Below are positions 17,365-25,814 of a stretch of DNA of 64,000 nucleotides, piece by piece. A program made the translations under genes and the position numbers. The notes under the pieces were generated by a model. The model had not been told where the DNA came from, did not search any database, and saw only the letters and a list, made by a program, of their open reading frames with translations. This stretch comes from Cellvibrio sp. pealriver (GTDB lineage Bacteria > Pseudomonadota > Gammaproteobacteria > Pseudomonadales > Cellvibrionaceae). Where the stretch lies: positions 262,404 to 326,403 of the forward strand of contig NZ_KQ236688.1 in the NCBI RefSeq assembly GCF_001183545.1. Direction: 5' to 3'. How positions within the stretch are numbered: position 1 is the stretch's first letter; every line of letters begins with the position of its first letter.

Positions 17365-18189
17365 TTATTTTTTCGCTTGCTGTTCTTTTACATACTTCAT
17401 GATGTTCAGGAAGGTATCTGTCCAATAAATATTTTTATTGTCCGCCAGATATTTCAACAGTTCCTCGTGTGCTTTATTGGACACCACCAGATGGTCACCA
17501 CCTATGCCATGAAAGGTAAAGTTGATCATGGTGCCTTTGGTGCCCGCTTCTTTCACCATATCAATCAATTGTTTTCCAGTCACATCAACCGGCACCGCTA
17601 CGGTCACCATATGGGGATCAAGCGTGTTCATGTCGGGGATCACTCCGCCAAACGCAGCTTTGATCGCGACAAATTCATTTTTTACCAATGGCAAATACTC
17701 CACTCCGGCAGCCTTGAGATCGCCACAGGGTGTTGTAAAGGTGCGTTCGGTTTTGCCGTCTATCGCGTGCAACATGCTGTTGCCTAAACGGATCTGCATG
17801 GCTAATTGGGTGGCCGGGATTTTATCAAGATCATTATCTGGCTGAACCCAGCTGCGGTCAGGGCCTGAGGCGGAGCAGTAGTGGAACAGCGTATGGTTGG
17901 CTAATTCATGTCCGTCTGCGGCCGCTTTGCGCCAATCTGCAAGGCGATTGGAAATGGTGTCCGCCGCCAGTGTTAAGTAAAAGCTGCCCTTTAAACCGTA
18001 TTTATTTAACGCGGGAATGGCGTTATCCAATTGCGATGGCACAGCATCGTCATAAGCAAGGTTAACGGCGGCCTTGGCACCATTTGGCCAGACAAACGTT
18101 TTATCGGCAGCAAAGCTGGCAGGGGCAACACACAGCAGGCCTATCAGCAAGCGGGACAAAAGAGAATGGCGATGGATGTTTATTGTCAT
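17365..18189 (-). CDS. Secreted polysaccharide deacetylase (CE4/NodB-like)
   Basis: A 274-residue protein with a cleavable signal peptide (LLSRLLIGLLCVAPASFAA, cut near residue 28) and an AAGGA ribosome-binding site. The NodB homology domain starts at KAAVNLAYDDAVPSQLDNA, where the first metal-site motif TFDD appears as AYDD, keeping the Asp pair. HELANHTLFHYC is motif 2 with the two metal-binding histidines (H-S/T-x-x-H, here HTLFH). These enzymes remove acetyl groups from chitin-oligosaccharides, peptidoglycan or xylan. The substrate is unknown; a saprophytic lifestyle would fit plant or fungal polymers. Confidence 0.85.
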   Translation of the reverse strand: MTINIHRHSLLSRLLIGLLCVAPASFAADKTFVWPNGAKAAVNLAYDDAVPSQLDNAIPALNKYGLKGSFYLTLAADTISNRLADWRKAAADGHELANHTLFHYCSASGPDRSWVQPDNDLDKIPATQLAMQIRLGNSMLHAIDGKTERTFTTPCGDLKAAGVEYLPLVKNEFVAIKAAFGGVIPDMNTLDPHMVTVAVPVDVTGKQLIDMVKEAGTKGTMINFTFHGIGGDHLVVSNKAHEELLKYLADNKNIYWTDTFLNIMKYVKEQQAKK

Positions 18190-18411
18190 TGCGGTTTTCC
18201 TTTTTATTAGGGTGATTTTGAGTTTATCAGAGTAATTTCCTGCAAAAGAATAAGTGCAACGTTAGCCCCCCGAATGGAGCTGCGCCATTCCATTTACATT
18301 TCTGCACGAAAATTCGGTTTGGTTGGATAAATGGCGATTGAACGCGAATTCCAGTTCTATTTTTCAGGTGATCTCTATAAGCTTGGCAAAAAATTTTACG
18401 GGGGAAATACT

Positions 18412-19488
18412 ATGACGTGGTTGCTTTTAGTGGTGGGTTTGGTGTTGTTAGTGGTTGGTGCAGATTTGTTGATCAAAGGTGCTGCACGTTTGGCCTCTAA
18501 CTTTGGTGTTCCTGCATTGGTTATCGGCCTGACAGTGGTTGCGTTTGGTACCAGTGCGCCTGAATTGGCGGTAAGCGTTAAAGCCGCCTATGCGGGGCAG
18601 GCAGAACTGGCCATCGCCAACGTTGTGGGCAGTAATATTTTTAACGTGCTGGTGATTTTGGGTATTGCCGCCATGATCTCCCCGCTCATTATTTCCCATC
18701 AGCTGATCCGCCAGGATGTGCCGATTATGGTGGGGATCACGATTGTGGCAGTGATCATGACCCAGGACGGCAGCATCAATAAGCTGGAGGCGGGAATTCT
18801 TGCGCTGGGCTTGGTGGCGTATACCTGGTTTTTGTTTTATCAGGGTAAGCAAAAAGGCGTGGATGTTTCCGATGGTGAAGTCGAGGAAATGCTCAACGCC
18901 AACGTACCTGTGTGGCAGAACGTTTTATTGGTCATTGGCGGTTTGGTACTGCTGGTGATGGGCGCGCGCTGGTTGGTGCAAAGCGCGGTTGAGCTTGCCA
19001 CTGCATGGGGTGTGAACGAGGCGGTTATCGGCCTGACGATTGTTGCGGCAGGCACCTCTTTGCCGGAAGTGGTGACATCGGTTGTGGCAACTATTCGCGG
19101 TCAGCGCGACATCGCCGTCGGTAACGTAGTGGGCAGTAATATCTTCAATATTCTGTGTGTACTGGGGATTTCAGGCCTGGTATCGCCAATGCCTTTATTG
19201 GCAGGGGAGCAACTGGCCAATATTGATATTCCGGTCATGCTCGCGGTGGCTGCGCTTTGTGTGCCGGTGTTCTTTATCGGCTCGGTGCTGAACCGGTTTG
19301 AAGGCTTCTTGTTCCTGGCGCTCTATGTTGCTTATGTGTGGATATTGATTGCGATGGCGCTGTCGCTGGATTATCTGGCGCAACTGCAAACGGCCGTTGT
19401 GTATGGTTTGGTGCCGTTTGTGGTGTTGTATGTGGTCGTTGCGCTGGGGTTGGATTTGTACAAGCGTCGTACACTGCCCAAGAGTTGA
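18412..19488 (+). CDS. Calcium/sodium antiporter (CaCA family, YrbG-like)
   Basis: The start at 18412 follows GGGGGA; the ATG at 18331 would put a charged 27-residue extension before the first helix. The 358-residue protein has about ten membrane helices made of two inverted repeats. Each repeat contains the alpha motif of cation/Ca exchangers: GTSAPELAVS with GSNIFNVLV in the first, and GTSLPEVVTS with GSNIFNILC in the second, including the ion-binding Glu residues. It should exchange Ca2+ for Na+ or H+ across the inner membrane. It stands alone, with a hairpin GAATGG/CCATTC at 18272-18290 in its upstream region. Confidence 0.92.
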   Translation: MTWLLLVVGLVLLVVGADLLIKGAARLASNFGVPALVIGLTVVAFGTSAPELAVSVKAAYAGQAELAIANVVGSNIFNVLVILGIAAMISPLIISHQLIRQDVPIMVGITIVAVIMTQDGSINKLEAGILALGLVAYTWFLFYQGKQKGVDVSDGEVEEMLNANVPVWQNVLLVIGGLVLLVMGARWLVQSAVELATAWGVNEAVIGLTIVAAGTSLPEVVTSVVATIRGQRDIAVGNVVGSNIFNILCVLGISGLVSPMPLLAGEQLANIDIPVMLAVAALCVPVFFIGSVLNRFEGFLFLALYVAYVWILIAMALSLDYLAQLQTAVVYGLVPFVVLYVVVALGLDLYKRRTLPKS

Positions 19489-19511
19489 GAATAAATACCC
19501 CATGGGCGCGC

Positions 19512-20165
19512 CTAGCGCGCCCAATGGTTCACGTAATCGGGCACTGGAATTGCACCGTTATTGGCGGGAACCGGTTCACCCCGAACAGTCACCAGCGGTA
19601 AAACGCCTGCCCAGACCAGCAATTTTGTATCTTCCTCATTATCTTCCGGCGGTTTGTTACTGATTTTACATGCCGCTTCTGCAAGCGAAATCCGCATCAC
19701 ACTGGTCGCCGCCAGCTCCTGCTCATTACCCGGGCGTGCCTCGTGTTTTCGGCCTAGGGCGATCTTGTCCATGAAGGCATCCAACGCGGCGATTTTTGCC
19801 TGCTTGTCTTTCACCAATTCAAACACACCGTAAATCACCGCTGAGCGGTAGTGCATGCTGTGGTTAAACGCCGAGCGCGCCAGCACCAGGCCATCGATGT
19901 GGGTAATCGCAACCGATACCTGATTATTGGCCAGCATCGCTTTGGTTAAACGCCCACCGTTGGAGCCGTGGATATAGAGATAATCATCAATGCGCCAGCA
20001 AGCAGTGGGAATACAGTGAGTGCTTTCACCTTGATTAAAGGCGATATGGCAGCAGTAAGCTTCATCCACGATGCTGTATAAGGTTGCGCTTTCATAATGG
20101 GCTTTTTCGGCCAAGCGACGGACGCGTGTACGCGCTGATGGCGGTTGGTGTGGGGCGTTGTTCAT
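19512..20165 (-). CDS. Pyridoxamine 5'-phosphate oxidase-like FMN-binding protein
   Basis: The start at 20165 (MNNAPHQPPSARTRVRRL) has AAGGA five bases upstream. A longer frame to 20267 has no such site. The 217-residue protein belongs to the split-barrel flavin-binding family close to NimA/5-nitroimidazole reductases: TRVRRLAEKAHYE, SIVDEAYCCHIAF, ACWRIDDYLYIHGSNGGRLTK, VAITHIDGLVLARSAFNHSM in order. It is divergent from a MocR/PdxR-type regulator, a common arrangement in which the regulator controls its PLP- or flavin-related neighbour. Actual substrate unknown. Confidence 0.8.
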   Translation of the reverse strand: MNNAPHQPPSARTRVRRLAEKAHYESATLYSIVDEAYCCHIAFNQGESTHCIPTACWRIDDYLYIHGSNGGRLTKAMLANNQVSVAITHIDGLVLARSAFNHSMHYRSAVIYGVFELVKDKQAKIAALDAFMDKIALGRKHEARPGNEQELAATSVMRISLAEAACKISNKPPEDNEEDTKLLVWAGVLPLVTVRGEPVPANNGAIPVPDYVNHWAR

Positions 20166-20192
20166 AAGTCCTTGCTCTCTCCAAATGCAAAA

Positions 20193-20223
20193 AGTGATAA
20201 CGGGTGGTGATAAGTGATAACGG
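20193..20223. promoter_or_regulatory. Direct repeat, probable MocR operator
   Basis: AGTGATAACGG occurs at 20193-20203 and 20213-20223, exactly 20 bp apart, in the region between the divergent FMN-protein and MocR genes. MocR/PdxR/GabR proteins are known to bind direct repeats spaced by about two helical turns. A divergent TATAAT-like element lies near 20252. Confidence 0.5.
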
Positions 20224-20303
20224 ATGAAGAGAGGGTAATGCTCATCTGGTTCTATAATAAGATCCACAAATAACTAATTTTTTGGAGCCAGTTGGTTTGC
20301 GAT

Positions 20304-21797
20304 ATGGACTATCAATTACTGTTTCATGAATACGAACAACGCTATTCGTTACAAACAACTGCTGTCCGGCAATCGCGGCAGCGTCGTTTATACAACTGTT
20401 TGCGTGAGGCAATTTTGCAGGGGCGCATCCCCGCCGGTGCGAAATTACCGGGTAGCCGTTCACTCGCGGCGGAATTACATATCGCCCGCAACAGCGTGCT
20501 CTATGCATACGAACAGTTGGTGACTGAGGGTTTGCTGCGGACACTAGGTGGCAGCACCCGGGTTTCACAAACAACCCGGGTGCCGGGTGGTGAACCAGGC
20601 AATACAGTTGGGGCAGCCAACATCGCCCCTTTACCGGTTTCCATGCGCGCGCGGCTTACGCCCTGGCCATCTGACCCGCAAGGGACTTATACGGCGTTTG
20701 TTGCCGGGGTTCCATCGCTACCGGATTTCCCCATCCCGATATGGAGGCGCTGTCTGGATCGCGCCTGGCGTGGTTTGAGTTATCAACAGCTCGACTACTC
20801 CGATGCATCCGGCGAGCCCCTGCTGCGTCAGGCGATTGCCGAGCATCTCACCAGCACACGCGGTGTACGTTGTACCGCAGAGCAGATTTTTATTACCGAT
20901 GGTACCCAGCAAAGCCTCAGCATTTGTGCCCATGCCTGCGCCAACGCGGGCGATAACGTCTGGGTTGAAAACCCCGGTTATGGCGGTGCATTCCAGACCT
21001 TGAAAGCGGCGGAGTTGACGGTCATTGGAATCGCGGTTGATCAACACGGCATAGCGCCACAGGAAAGTGATTGGCGACAGCACCCGCCTAAATTGATTTA
21101 CACCACACCATCACACCAGTTTCCGCTCGGCAGTGTGATGAGTATTGAGCGGCGTCTGGCGTTAATTGAGGCAGCGCAGCGTGTGGGCGCACTGATTGTT
21201 GAAGATGATTACGACAGCGAGTTCCGCCGCGATGGCCCACCTTTACCCGCCATGCAAGGGTTAGTGGAAGATGCGCCGGTGATTTATTTGGGCACCTTTA
21301 GCAAAACCGTATTTCCTGCACTGCGCATTGGTTTTATGGTGGTACCAACGGGGTTGGTGGAGGCTTTTTGCAACCTGCTGCGCTTGGGGCATTTACGTGG
21401 GCGCAGCGCAGAACAACTGGCACTGGCGGAATTTTTACGCGGCGGCTATTTTGCGAATCATTTGAAAAAAATGCGTCGCTTGTACGCTGCACGGCGCGAT
21501 GCATTGGTCGCCGCGCTTGAAAAATATTTAGGCGATAGCGTGACGATTTATGGTGGATCGTCCGGTATTCATCTCACGATTGCGTTGCAGGAAGGATACG
21601 ATGATGAGCAGATCAGTAAAGCAGCATTGGCGCAGGGAATTTATGTGCAACCACTCAGCAAATTAGCAACAGGCAAAGTGTTGCACAAAGGATTAATGCT
21701 GGGCTATGCGCAAGTGCGTGAAGAGGATATGGATAAATACATCCGGATTCTTACTGATGTGATTAAAGTAAATAATTCAAGTGTGCATGGAGTGTAA
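20304..21797 (+). CDS. MocR/PdxR-family regulator (GntR helix-turn-helix plus aminotransferase-like domain)
   Basis: About 497 residues from the ATG at 20304; a TTG at 20292, closer to GGAG, is an alternative. Residues 15-85 form a GntR winged helix (LREAILQGRIPAGAKLPGSR, AAELHIARNSVLYAYEQL). A class I aminotransferase-like domain follows: ITDGTQQSLSICAHACANAG, LIVEDDYDSEFR, and the PLP-lysine motif YLGTFSKTVFPALRIG. MocR proteins sense PLP or amino-acid adducts and regulate vitamin B6 or GABA-type genes. The divergent FMN-binding oxidase-like gene and the 20-bp-spaced direct repeats suggest local control. Confidence 0.92.
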   Translation: MDYQLLFHEYEQRYSLQTTAVRQSRQRRLYNCLREAILQGRIPAGAKLPGSRSLAAELHIARNSVLYAYEQLVTEGLLRTLGGSTRVSQTTRVPGGEPGNTVGAANIAPLPVSMRARLTPWPSDPQGTYTAFVAGVPSLPDFPIPIWRRCLDRAWRGLSYQQLDYSDASGEPLLRQAIAEHLTSTRGVRCTAEQIFITDGTQQSLSICAHACANAGDNVWVENPGYGGAFQTLKAAELTVIGIAVDQHGIAPQESDWRQHPPKLIYTTPSHQFPLGSVMSIERRLALIEAAQRVGALIVEDDYDSEFRRDGPPLPAMQGLVEDAPVIYLGTFSKTVFPALRIGFMVVPTGLVEAFCNLLRLGHLRGRSAEQLALAEFLRGGYFANHLKKMRRLYAARRDALVAALEKYLGDSVTIYGGSSGIHLTIALQEGYDDEQISKAALAQGIYVQPLSKLATGKVLHKGLMLGYAQVREEDMDKYIRILTDVIKVNNSSVHGV

Positions 21798-21949
21798 AGT
21801 ACGAAAAGTTTTATCCGTTATTAGCTGCCAGAGTGAATCCCTGATCTACACTAACAGCAGGATGTAAAAAAACGGTACGCGATATCGATACCTGATTTTT
21901 TTACCGCTTGCTATTTCCAAACCGCTGTCTGGATGTAAACGAGGTTGCT

Positions 21950-22270
21950 ATGTCATCTTTAAAAGAACTGGTTACACAATGGGAAAACCACGCTCAAGGT
22001 AAACTTACGCAAGAGACTTACGCCATACACTTGCAGATAGAAGATGCTGCGAAATTAAATGCGCTTGCCGAAATGTATCCCAAGCGTTCCAAAGAGCAGT
22101 TGTTGAGTGAATTGGTGTCTGCCGCATTAGGGCAATTGGAGGCAAGTTTTCCCTATGTGCAGGGAACCAAAGTCGTTGCTACCGATGAAATGGGTGATGC
22201 TATCTATGAAGATGTCGGCCCCACACCGCGTTTTATGGCGCTGACGAAGAAGCATCTCAATCATCATTAA
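21950..22270 (+). CDS. Conserved hypothetical protein of the Pseudomonas 'pilin assembly'-labelled type
   Basis: A 106-residue acidic protein starting MSSLKELVTQWENHAQGKL at 21950, with GAGG upstream; 14 further residues are possible from 21908. Helical N-terminal two-thirds (EDAAKLNALAEMYP, EQLLSELVSAALGQLEAS) and an ordered tail IYEDVGPTPRFMALTKKHL recall a small conserved gammaproteobacterial family sometimes labelled type 1 pili tip component or pilin assembly protein without experimental support. No signal peptide or membrane helix. Monocistronic. Function unknown. Confidence 0.7.
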   Translation: MSSLKELVTQWENHAQGKLTQETYAIHLQIEDAAKLNALAEMYPKRSKEQLLSELVSAALGQLEASFPYVQGTKVVATDEMGDAIYEDVGPTPRFMALTKKHLNHH

Positions 22271-22362
22271 CCAGTTCGTATTTCACCGGTCGCGATTCAA
22301 TTGGTGGCAAGCGACAAGAGTGAAAGTAATAAATCGAACGTAATTAAAAAAACGCACGCTAA

Positions 22363-22383
22363 AGCCCGGCTAGTTGCCGGGCT
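22363..22383 (-). terminator. Terminator of tonB-exbB-exbD
   Basis: AGCCCGGC and GCCGGGCT form an 8-bp stem with a 5-base loop that includes the exbD stop codon. On the minus strand it is followed by a T-rich stretch ending in seven T residues at 22346-22352. Confidence 0.75.
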
Positions 22384-22783
22384 CGGTGACAAAGCCTAAC
22401 TTTAAAAGCCCTGAGCGTTGTACTGCTGCCATGGTCTTTATCACGTGTTCATAAGCCACGGCTTTATCGCCACGTATGTGGATTTCCGGTTGGGGTTGCT
22501 TGCCAGCTTCTGCTGCCAGGCGCAATTCCAACTCTTCCAGAGTGACTTGGGTTTCGTTCCAGTAAATTTGTCCGTCGGCATTCACCGCGAGATTAATGGT
22601 TTCCGGTTTGAGTTCATTCGGTGTGTTGTCGGCGCGCGGCAAATCCACTTTTACCGAATGGGTCAAGACCGGTACGGTGATGATAAAAATAATCAGCAAC
22701 ACCAACATGACATCTACCAGCGGTGTCATGTTGATCTCACTCATGACTTCGGTTTCGTCATCTAATCCTCCACCAAAAGCCAT
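22370..22783 (-). CDS. exbD: ExbD/TolR-type biopolymer transport protein
   Basis: 137 residues. A short cytoplasmic N-terminus (EVMSEINMTPLVDVMLVLLI) leads into the single membrane helix; the Asp in PLVDVMLVLLI is the conserved protonatable residue of ExbD/TolR. The periplasmic domain has the usual ending AAVQRSGLLKLGFVTEP. With ExbB it forms the proton-driven motor that energises TonB. It is 3 bp downstream of exbB. Confidence 0.93.
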   Translation of the reverse strand: MAFGGGLDDETEVMSEINMTPLVDVMLVLLIIFIITVPVLTHSVKVDLPRADNTPNELKPETINLAVNADGQIYWNETQVTLEELELRLAAEAGKQPQPEIHIRGDKAVAYEHVIKTMAAVQRSGLLKLGFVTEPGN

Positions 22784-22786
22784 GGT

Positions 22787-23503
22787 CTAGCCCTCTTTAC
22801 GCGGAGTCAGTTTGGTAATAGCCCCTTTATTTTGCAGCGGGCTACCGGTGATGAAATACGCATGCAGTTGGTGGGCAAAGCGGTTGAGTTTGTTGAGTAC
22901 GCCCTTGTTGGCACGGGTGAGCGCGTTATAGCCCAGCACTGCAGGAATGGCGACAGCCAGACCAAACGCGGTCATGATCAATGCTTCACCGACCGGGCCT
23001 GCAACCTTATCGATACTCGCCTGGCCCGAAATACCTATCCCAACCAGTGCGTGGTAAATACCCCATACCGTACCGAACAACCCAACAAACGGCGCGGTTG
23101 AGCCTACCGAGGCTAAGATCGCCAAGCCGCGCTGCAGGCGTTCGGCACTTTCATCGATGGAACCGCGCAGACAAGCCGTCAGCCATTCTGCCAGCGGTAA
23201 ATGGCCGTGCAGGTCATCTTTGTGGTTGCTGTGGTGGTCAAGTGCGGCTTGCCCTTCTTCTGCCAAATGGCGGAAGGGCGTAGTGCGGTCATCGCCCAGT
23301 GTGCGTAAGCCCTCGGCAAAGCTCTGCGCATGCCAGAAGTCATTCAGGCCTTGGGATGGGCGGCGTAAACGCCACAAACCCCAAGCGCGCACAACAATTA
23401 CCCACCAGCTAGCGATGGACATAATCAATAAAATAATCGCGACCGCTTTGATCAGCGCATCGCCTTGTGCCCATACGGAAGCAATACCATAGGGTGAATC
23501 CAT
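22787..23503 (-). CDS. exbB: ExbB/TolQ/MotA-type proton channel protein
   Basis: The start is ATG 23503 (MDSPYGIASVWAQGD), five bases after GAGG; a TTG at 23521 is less likely. 238 residues with three membrane helices: about 15-38, 128-150 and 165-190. Conserved ExbB/TolQ segments are visible: LAILASVGSTAPFVGLFGTV, IYHALVGIG, and GPVGEALIMTAFGLAVAIPA. It forms the pentameric ring around the ExbD dimer. It sits between tonB and exbD in a three-gene operon that would power the TonB-dependent receptors in this window. Confidence 0.93.
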   Translation of the reverse strand: MDSPYGIASVWAQGDALIKAVAIILLIMSIASWWVIVVRAWGLWRLRRPSQGLNDFWHAQSFAEGLRTLGDDRTTPFRHLAEEGQAALDHHSNHKDDLHGHLPLAEWLTACLRGSIDESAERLQRGLAILASVGSTAPFVGLFGTVWGIYHALVGIGISGQASIDKVAGPVGEALIMTAFGLAVAIPAVLGYNALTRANKGVLNKLNRFAHQLHAYFITGSPLQNKGAITKLTPRKEG

Positions 23504-23561
23504 AAAAACCTCGTTAGCCAAATAAAATGTATAGGTTGCAGTTGATAGTGTTCAAATTCGA

Positions 23562-24188
23562 TTAATGCAGGTCAAACTCAATGGGTTGCTCATACCAAAA
23601 ATCGATAGCTATCCCGCCTTGGGTTGCAGGTTGGAAGCGCCAATGAGAGACCGCTTTTATTGCTGCGTCATCCAACCGTTTAAAACCACTGGAACGTTTG
23701 AGTTTGATCTCGCTCACGGTGCCATCAGCCATGATCAAAATATCCAGAAGCACTATTCCCTCTTCACGCAAGCGGCGCGACAAGCTTGGGTAAGCCGGTG
23801 CGGGGTTGCTCAATTGGTCAGCATCTGCGCTCGGAGGAACAACCGGTGCCGGAGGCGCAGGTTCAGCGGGCTTGGTTTCCGCAGGTTGCTGAACTTGCGG
23901 CTGTGGCTCCGGTTCCGGGGCTTTTACCGCGCGCTCCGATGGTGGTGCTTTGGGTGGCGGCTTTGGCTTGGGTTTGGGCTCCGGTTTTTTCTCTGGCGGT
24001 GGTGGGGGTGGCAAGGGTTCCGGAGGAGTTGGCTCCGGTTCGGCTGCTATCAGCATCCCCTGAATAGTGGGTTGAACAATTTCAACCGGTTTGGGAGGTG
24101 AGGGCCATAAGACAACTGCCGCCAGAATACCGGCATGAGCACCCGCTACGAGCAAAAAGAAGAGCAAGGAAACGTGTTTGGATTGCAT
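23562..24188 (-). CDS. tonB: TonB energy transducer
   Basis: 208 residues. One N-terminal membrane anchor (LLFFLLVAGAHAGILAAVVL) is followed by a long periplasmic Pro-rich linker with PE, PK and PPPPPP repeats (about residues 50-125). The C-terminal TonB domain has the conserved YPSLSRRLREEGIVLLDILI, DGTVSEIKLKRSSG and AVSHWRFQPA. It spans the periplasm and contacts the TonB boxes of outer-membrane receptors. First gene of tonB-exbB-exbD; a Fur-like site lies about 60 bp upstream of its start. Confidence 0.93.
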   Translation of the reverse strand: MQSKHVSLLFFLLVAGAHAGILAAVVLWPSPPKPVEIVQPTIQGMLIAAEPEPTPPEPLPPPPPPEKKPEPKPKPKPPPKAPPSERAVKAPEPEPQPQVQQPAETKPAEPAPPAPVVPPSADADQLSNPAPAYPSLSRRLREEGIVLLDILIMADGTVSEIKLKRSSGFKRLDDAAIKAVSHWRFQPATQGGIAIDFWYEQPIEFDLH

Positions 24189-24249
24189 TTGCCTGACTAC
24201 CGCCTCTGTGAGGCGAGAAACAACGAGTGGATGTAAATAACAAATTATT

Positions 24250-24268
24250 GTTAATGATAATTCTTCTC
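24250..24268 (-). promoter_or_regulatory. Fur-box-like site upstream of tonB
   Basis: The 19 bases GTTAATGATAATTCTTCTC match the Fur consensus (three GATAAT-type hexamers, the last inverted) at about 14 positions; the first two hexamers are nearly perfect and the third is weak. Position upstream of tonB on the minus strand suits iron repression. A TATTG/CAATA pair flanks it. Confidence 0.55.
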
Positions 24269-24395
24269 AACAATAAAGGCAATCGCTCAGTCTCTGTACG
24301 GTCGTCATGACGAGTAGCTCAGGGGTCTGGTATTCCTGACGGTTTCCGATGTTATACTCGCCCTCCCGCGCATAGCGCTTTACCAGTAGGACCCC

Positions 24396-25685
24396 ATGGA
24401 AATCTTTGTATTGCTTGGCCTGATTGTATTGAACGGCATATTCGCGATGTCGGAAATTGCTATTGTCACCGCCAAAAAATCACGCCTGATGGCAATTGCT
24501 GCCAAGGGCAACAGCTCAGCGCAGGTTGCGTTGAAGCTTGCCGAAGACCCCACCCAGTTTTTATCTACCGTGCAAATCGGCATTACCTCGATTGGTCTGC
24601 TGAACGGTATTGTTGGTGAATCCATTCTCGCCGAGCCTTTTGCCCTTTGGTTGCAGAGCCTCGGTGTGCCTGTGAATTTCAGTGATAATTTCGCGACTGT
24701 TCTCGTGGTTGTGGTTGTTACTTACTTCTCGATTGTGGTGGGTGAATTAGTGCCCAAACGCATTGGTCAGCTCAACGCTGAACGAATCGCGTGTATTGTT
24801 GCACCTCCCATGCAAGTGCTCGCCATCATCACCAAACCGTTTGTGCATTTTTTATCGAATTCCACACGTGCGTTGATGCGTGTATTGGGCTTCCACCAAA
24901 CCAATAACCATCAAGTGACAGAAGAAGATATCCACGCAATTCTTGATGAAGGTTCCAGCTCAGGTGTGTTGGAACAACAAGAACATACAATGGTAAAAAA
25001 TGTGCTGCGCTTGGAAACCCGCAGTATTGTGTCGCTTATGGTGCCGCGCGCAGACATTATTTATCTGGATACCGCCATCACCCTGGAGGAAAACTACCAG
25101 CGTGTGATGAAGTCGCCGCACTCGCGCTTTCCGGTCTGCACCAAACAAATTGATAACCTTGTTGGGGTCATTAACGCGAAAGAATTGTTGGCAGAAGCTA
25201 TTCGCGGCAGCACGGTTGAACTGGAATCGATGGCGCAGCCTTGCCATGTTGTGCCTGAATCGCTTACCGGTATGGAGCTGCTGGAATTTTTCCGTTCATC
25301 GCACAGCCAAATGGTATTTGTGGTTGATGAATATGGCGATCTCAAAGGTATCGTGACCCTGCAAGATTTACTGGAAGCACTGACCGGTGAATTCGTGATG
25401 GGTGAAGGCGAAGATGCTTACGTTGTCCGCCGCGATGATGGTTCCTTCTTGCTGGACGGCATGCTGCCTATTCTGGAATTGAAAGACTGTTTGGAAATTG
25501 ATGACCTTCCAGAAGAAGGCGATTACCAAACCCTTAACGGTCTGATCATGTTGCTTATGGGGCGTATGCCTGCGACGGGCGACAAAGTTGTGGTGCAAAA
25601 CTGGCAATTGGAAATTGTGGATATGGATGGTCGCCGTATCGATAAAATCCTGGCGAGCAAAGTACCTGAAACCGATTTGCCCTAA
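24396..25685 (+). CDS. CNNM/CBS-domain membrane protein (hemolysin C/CorB family)
   Basis: 429 residues, AGGA upstream. The N-terminal CNNM (DUF21) domain has four hydrophobic segments in about residues 1-140, with LIVLNGIFAMSEIAIVTAKK at the start. A CBS pair follows: MVPRADIIYLDTAITLEEN, FPVCTKQIDNLVGVINAKEL, then MVFVVDEYGDLKGIVTLQDL. The C-terminal CorC_HlyC domain contains DDGSFLLDGMLPI and GDYQTLNGLIMLLMGRMP. Homologues (CorB, MpfA, CNNM) act in Mg2+ or other divalent cation export; the hemolysin label is historical. It is monocistronic with its own terminator. Confidence 0.9.
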   Translation: MEIFVLLGLIVLNGIFAMSEIAIVTAKKSRLMAIAAKGNSSAQVALKLAEDPTQFLSTVQIGITSIGLLNGIVGESILAEPFALWLQSLGVPVNFSDNFATVLVVVVVTYFSIVVGELVPKRIGQLNAERIACIVAPPMQVLAIITKPFVHFLSNSTRALMRVLGFHQTNNHQVTEEDIHAILDEGSSSGVLEQQEHTMVKNVLRLETRSIVSLMVPRADIIYLDTAITLEENYQRVMKSPHSRFPVCTKQIDNLVGVINAKELLAEAIRGSTVELESMAQPCHVVPESLTGMELLEFFRSSHSQMVFVVDEYGDLKGIVTLQDLLEALTGEFVMGEGEDAYVVRRDDGSFLLDGMLPILELKDCLEIDDLPEEGDYQTLNGLIMLLMGRMPATGDKVVVQNWQLEIVDMDGRRIDKILASKVPETDLP

Positions 25686-25757
25686 TTCGGTTAACAATAC
25701 AGCAGCGCATACGTATTCATCGGCCTCTGGCCGATAACTCCTTGGCACCGGCGTTGT

Positions 25758-25785
25758 AAATGGGCTTTACTTTTAGCGCCCATTT
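25758..25785 (+). terminator. Terminator after the CNNM gene
   Basis: AAATGGGC (25758-25765) pairs with GCCCATTT (25778-25785), followed by TATAA. A second hairpin, ATCGGCC/GGCCGAT at 25719-25735, has no T-tract. The T-run is weak. Confidence 0.5.
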
Positions 25786-25814
25786 TATAACGCCAATAGC
25801 CATGGAGCTCCCGC

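Noticed and set aside
23565-24101. 178-residue Arg/Trp-rich open frame opposite tonB
   Set aside because: It mirrors the Pro/Lys/Glu-rich TonB linker on the other strand; an antisense artefact.
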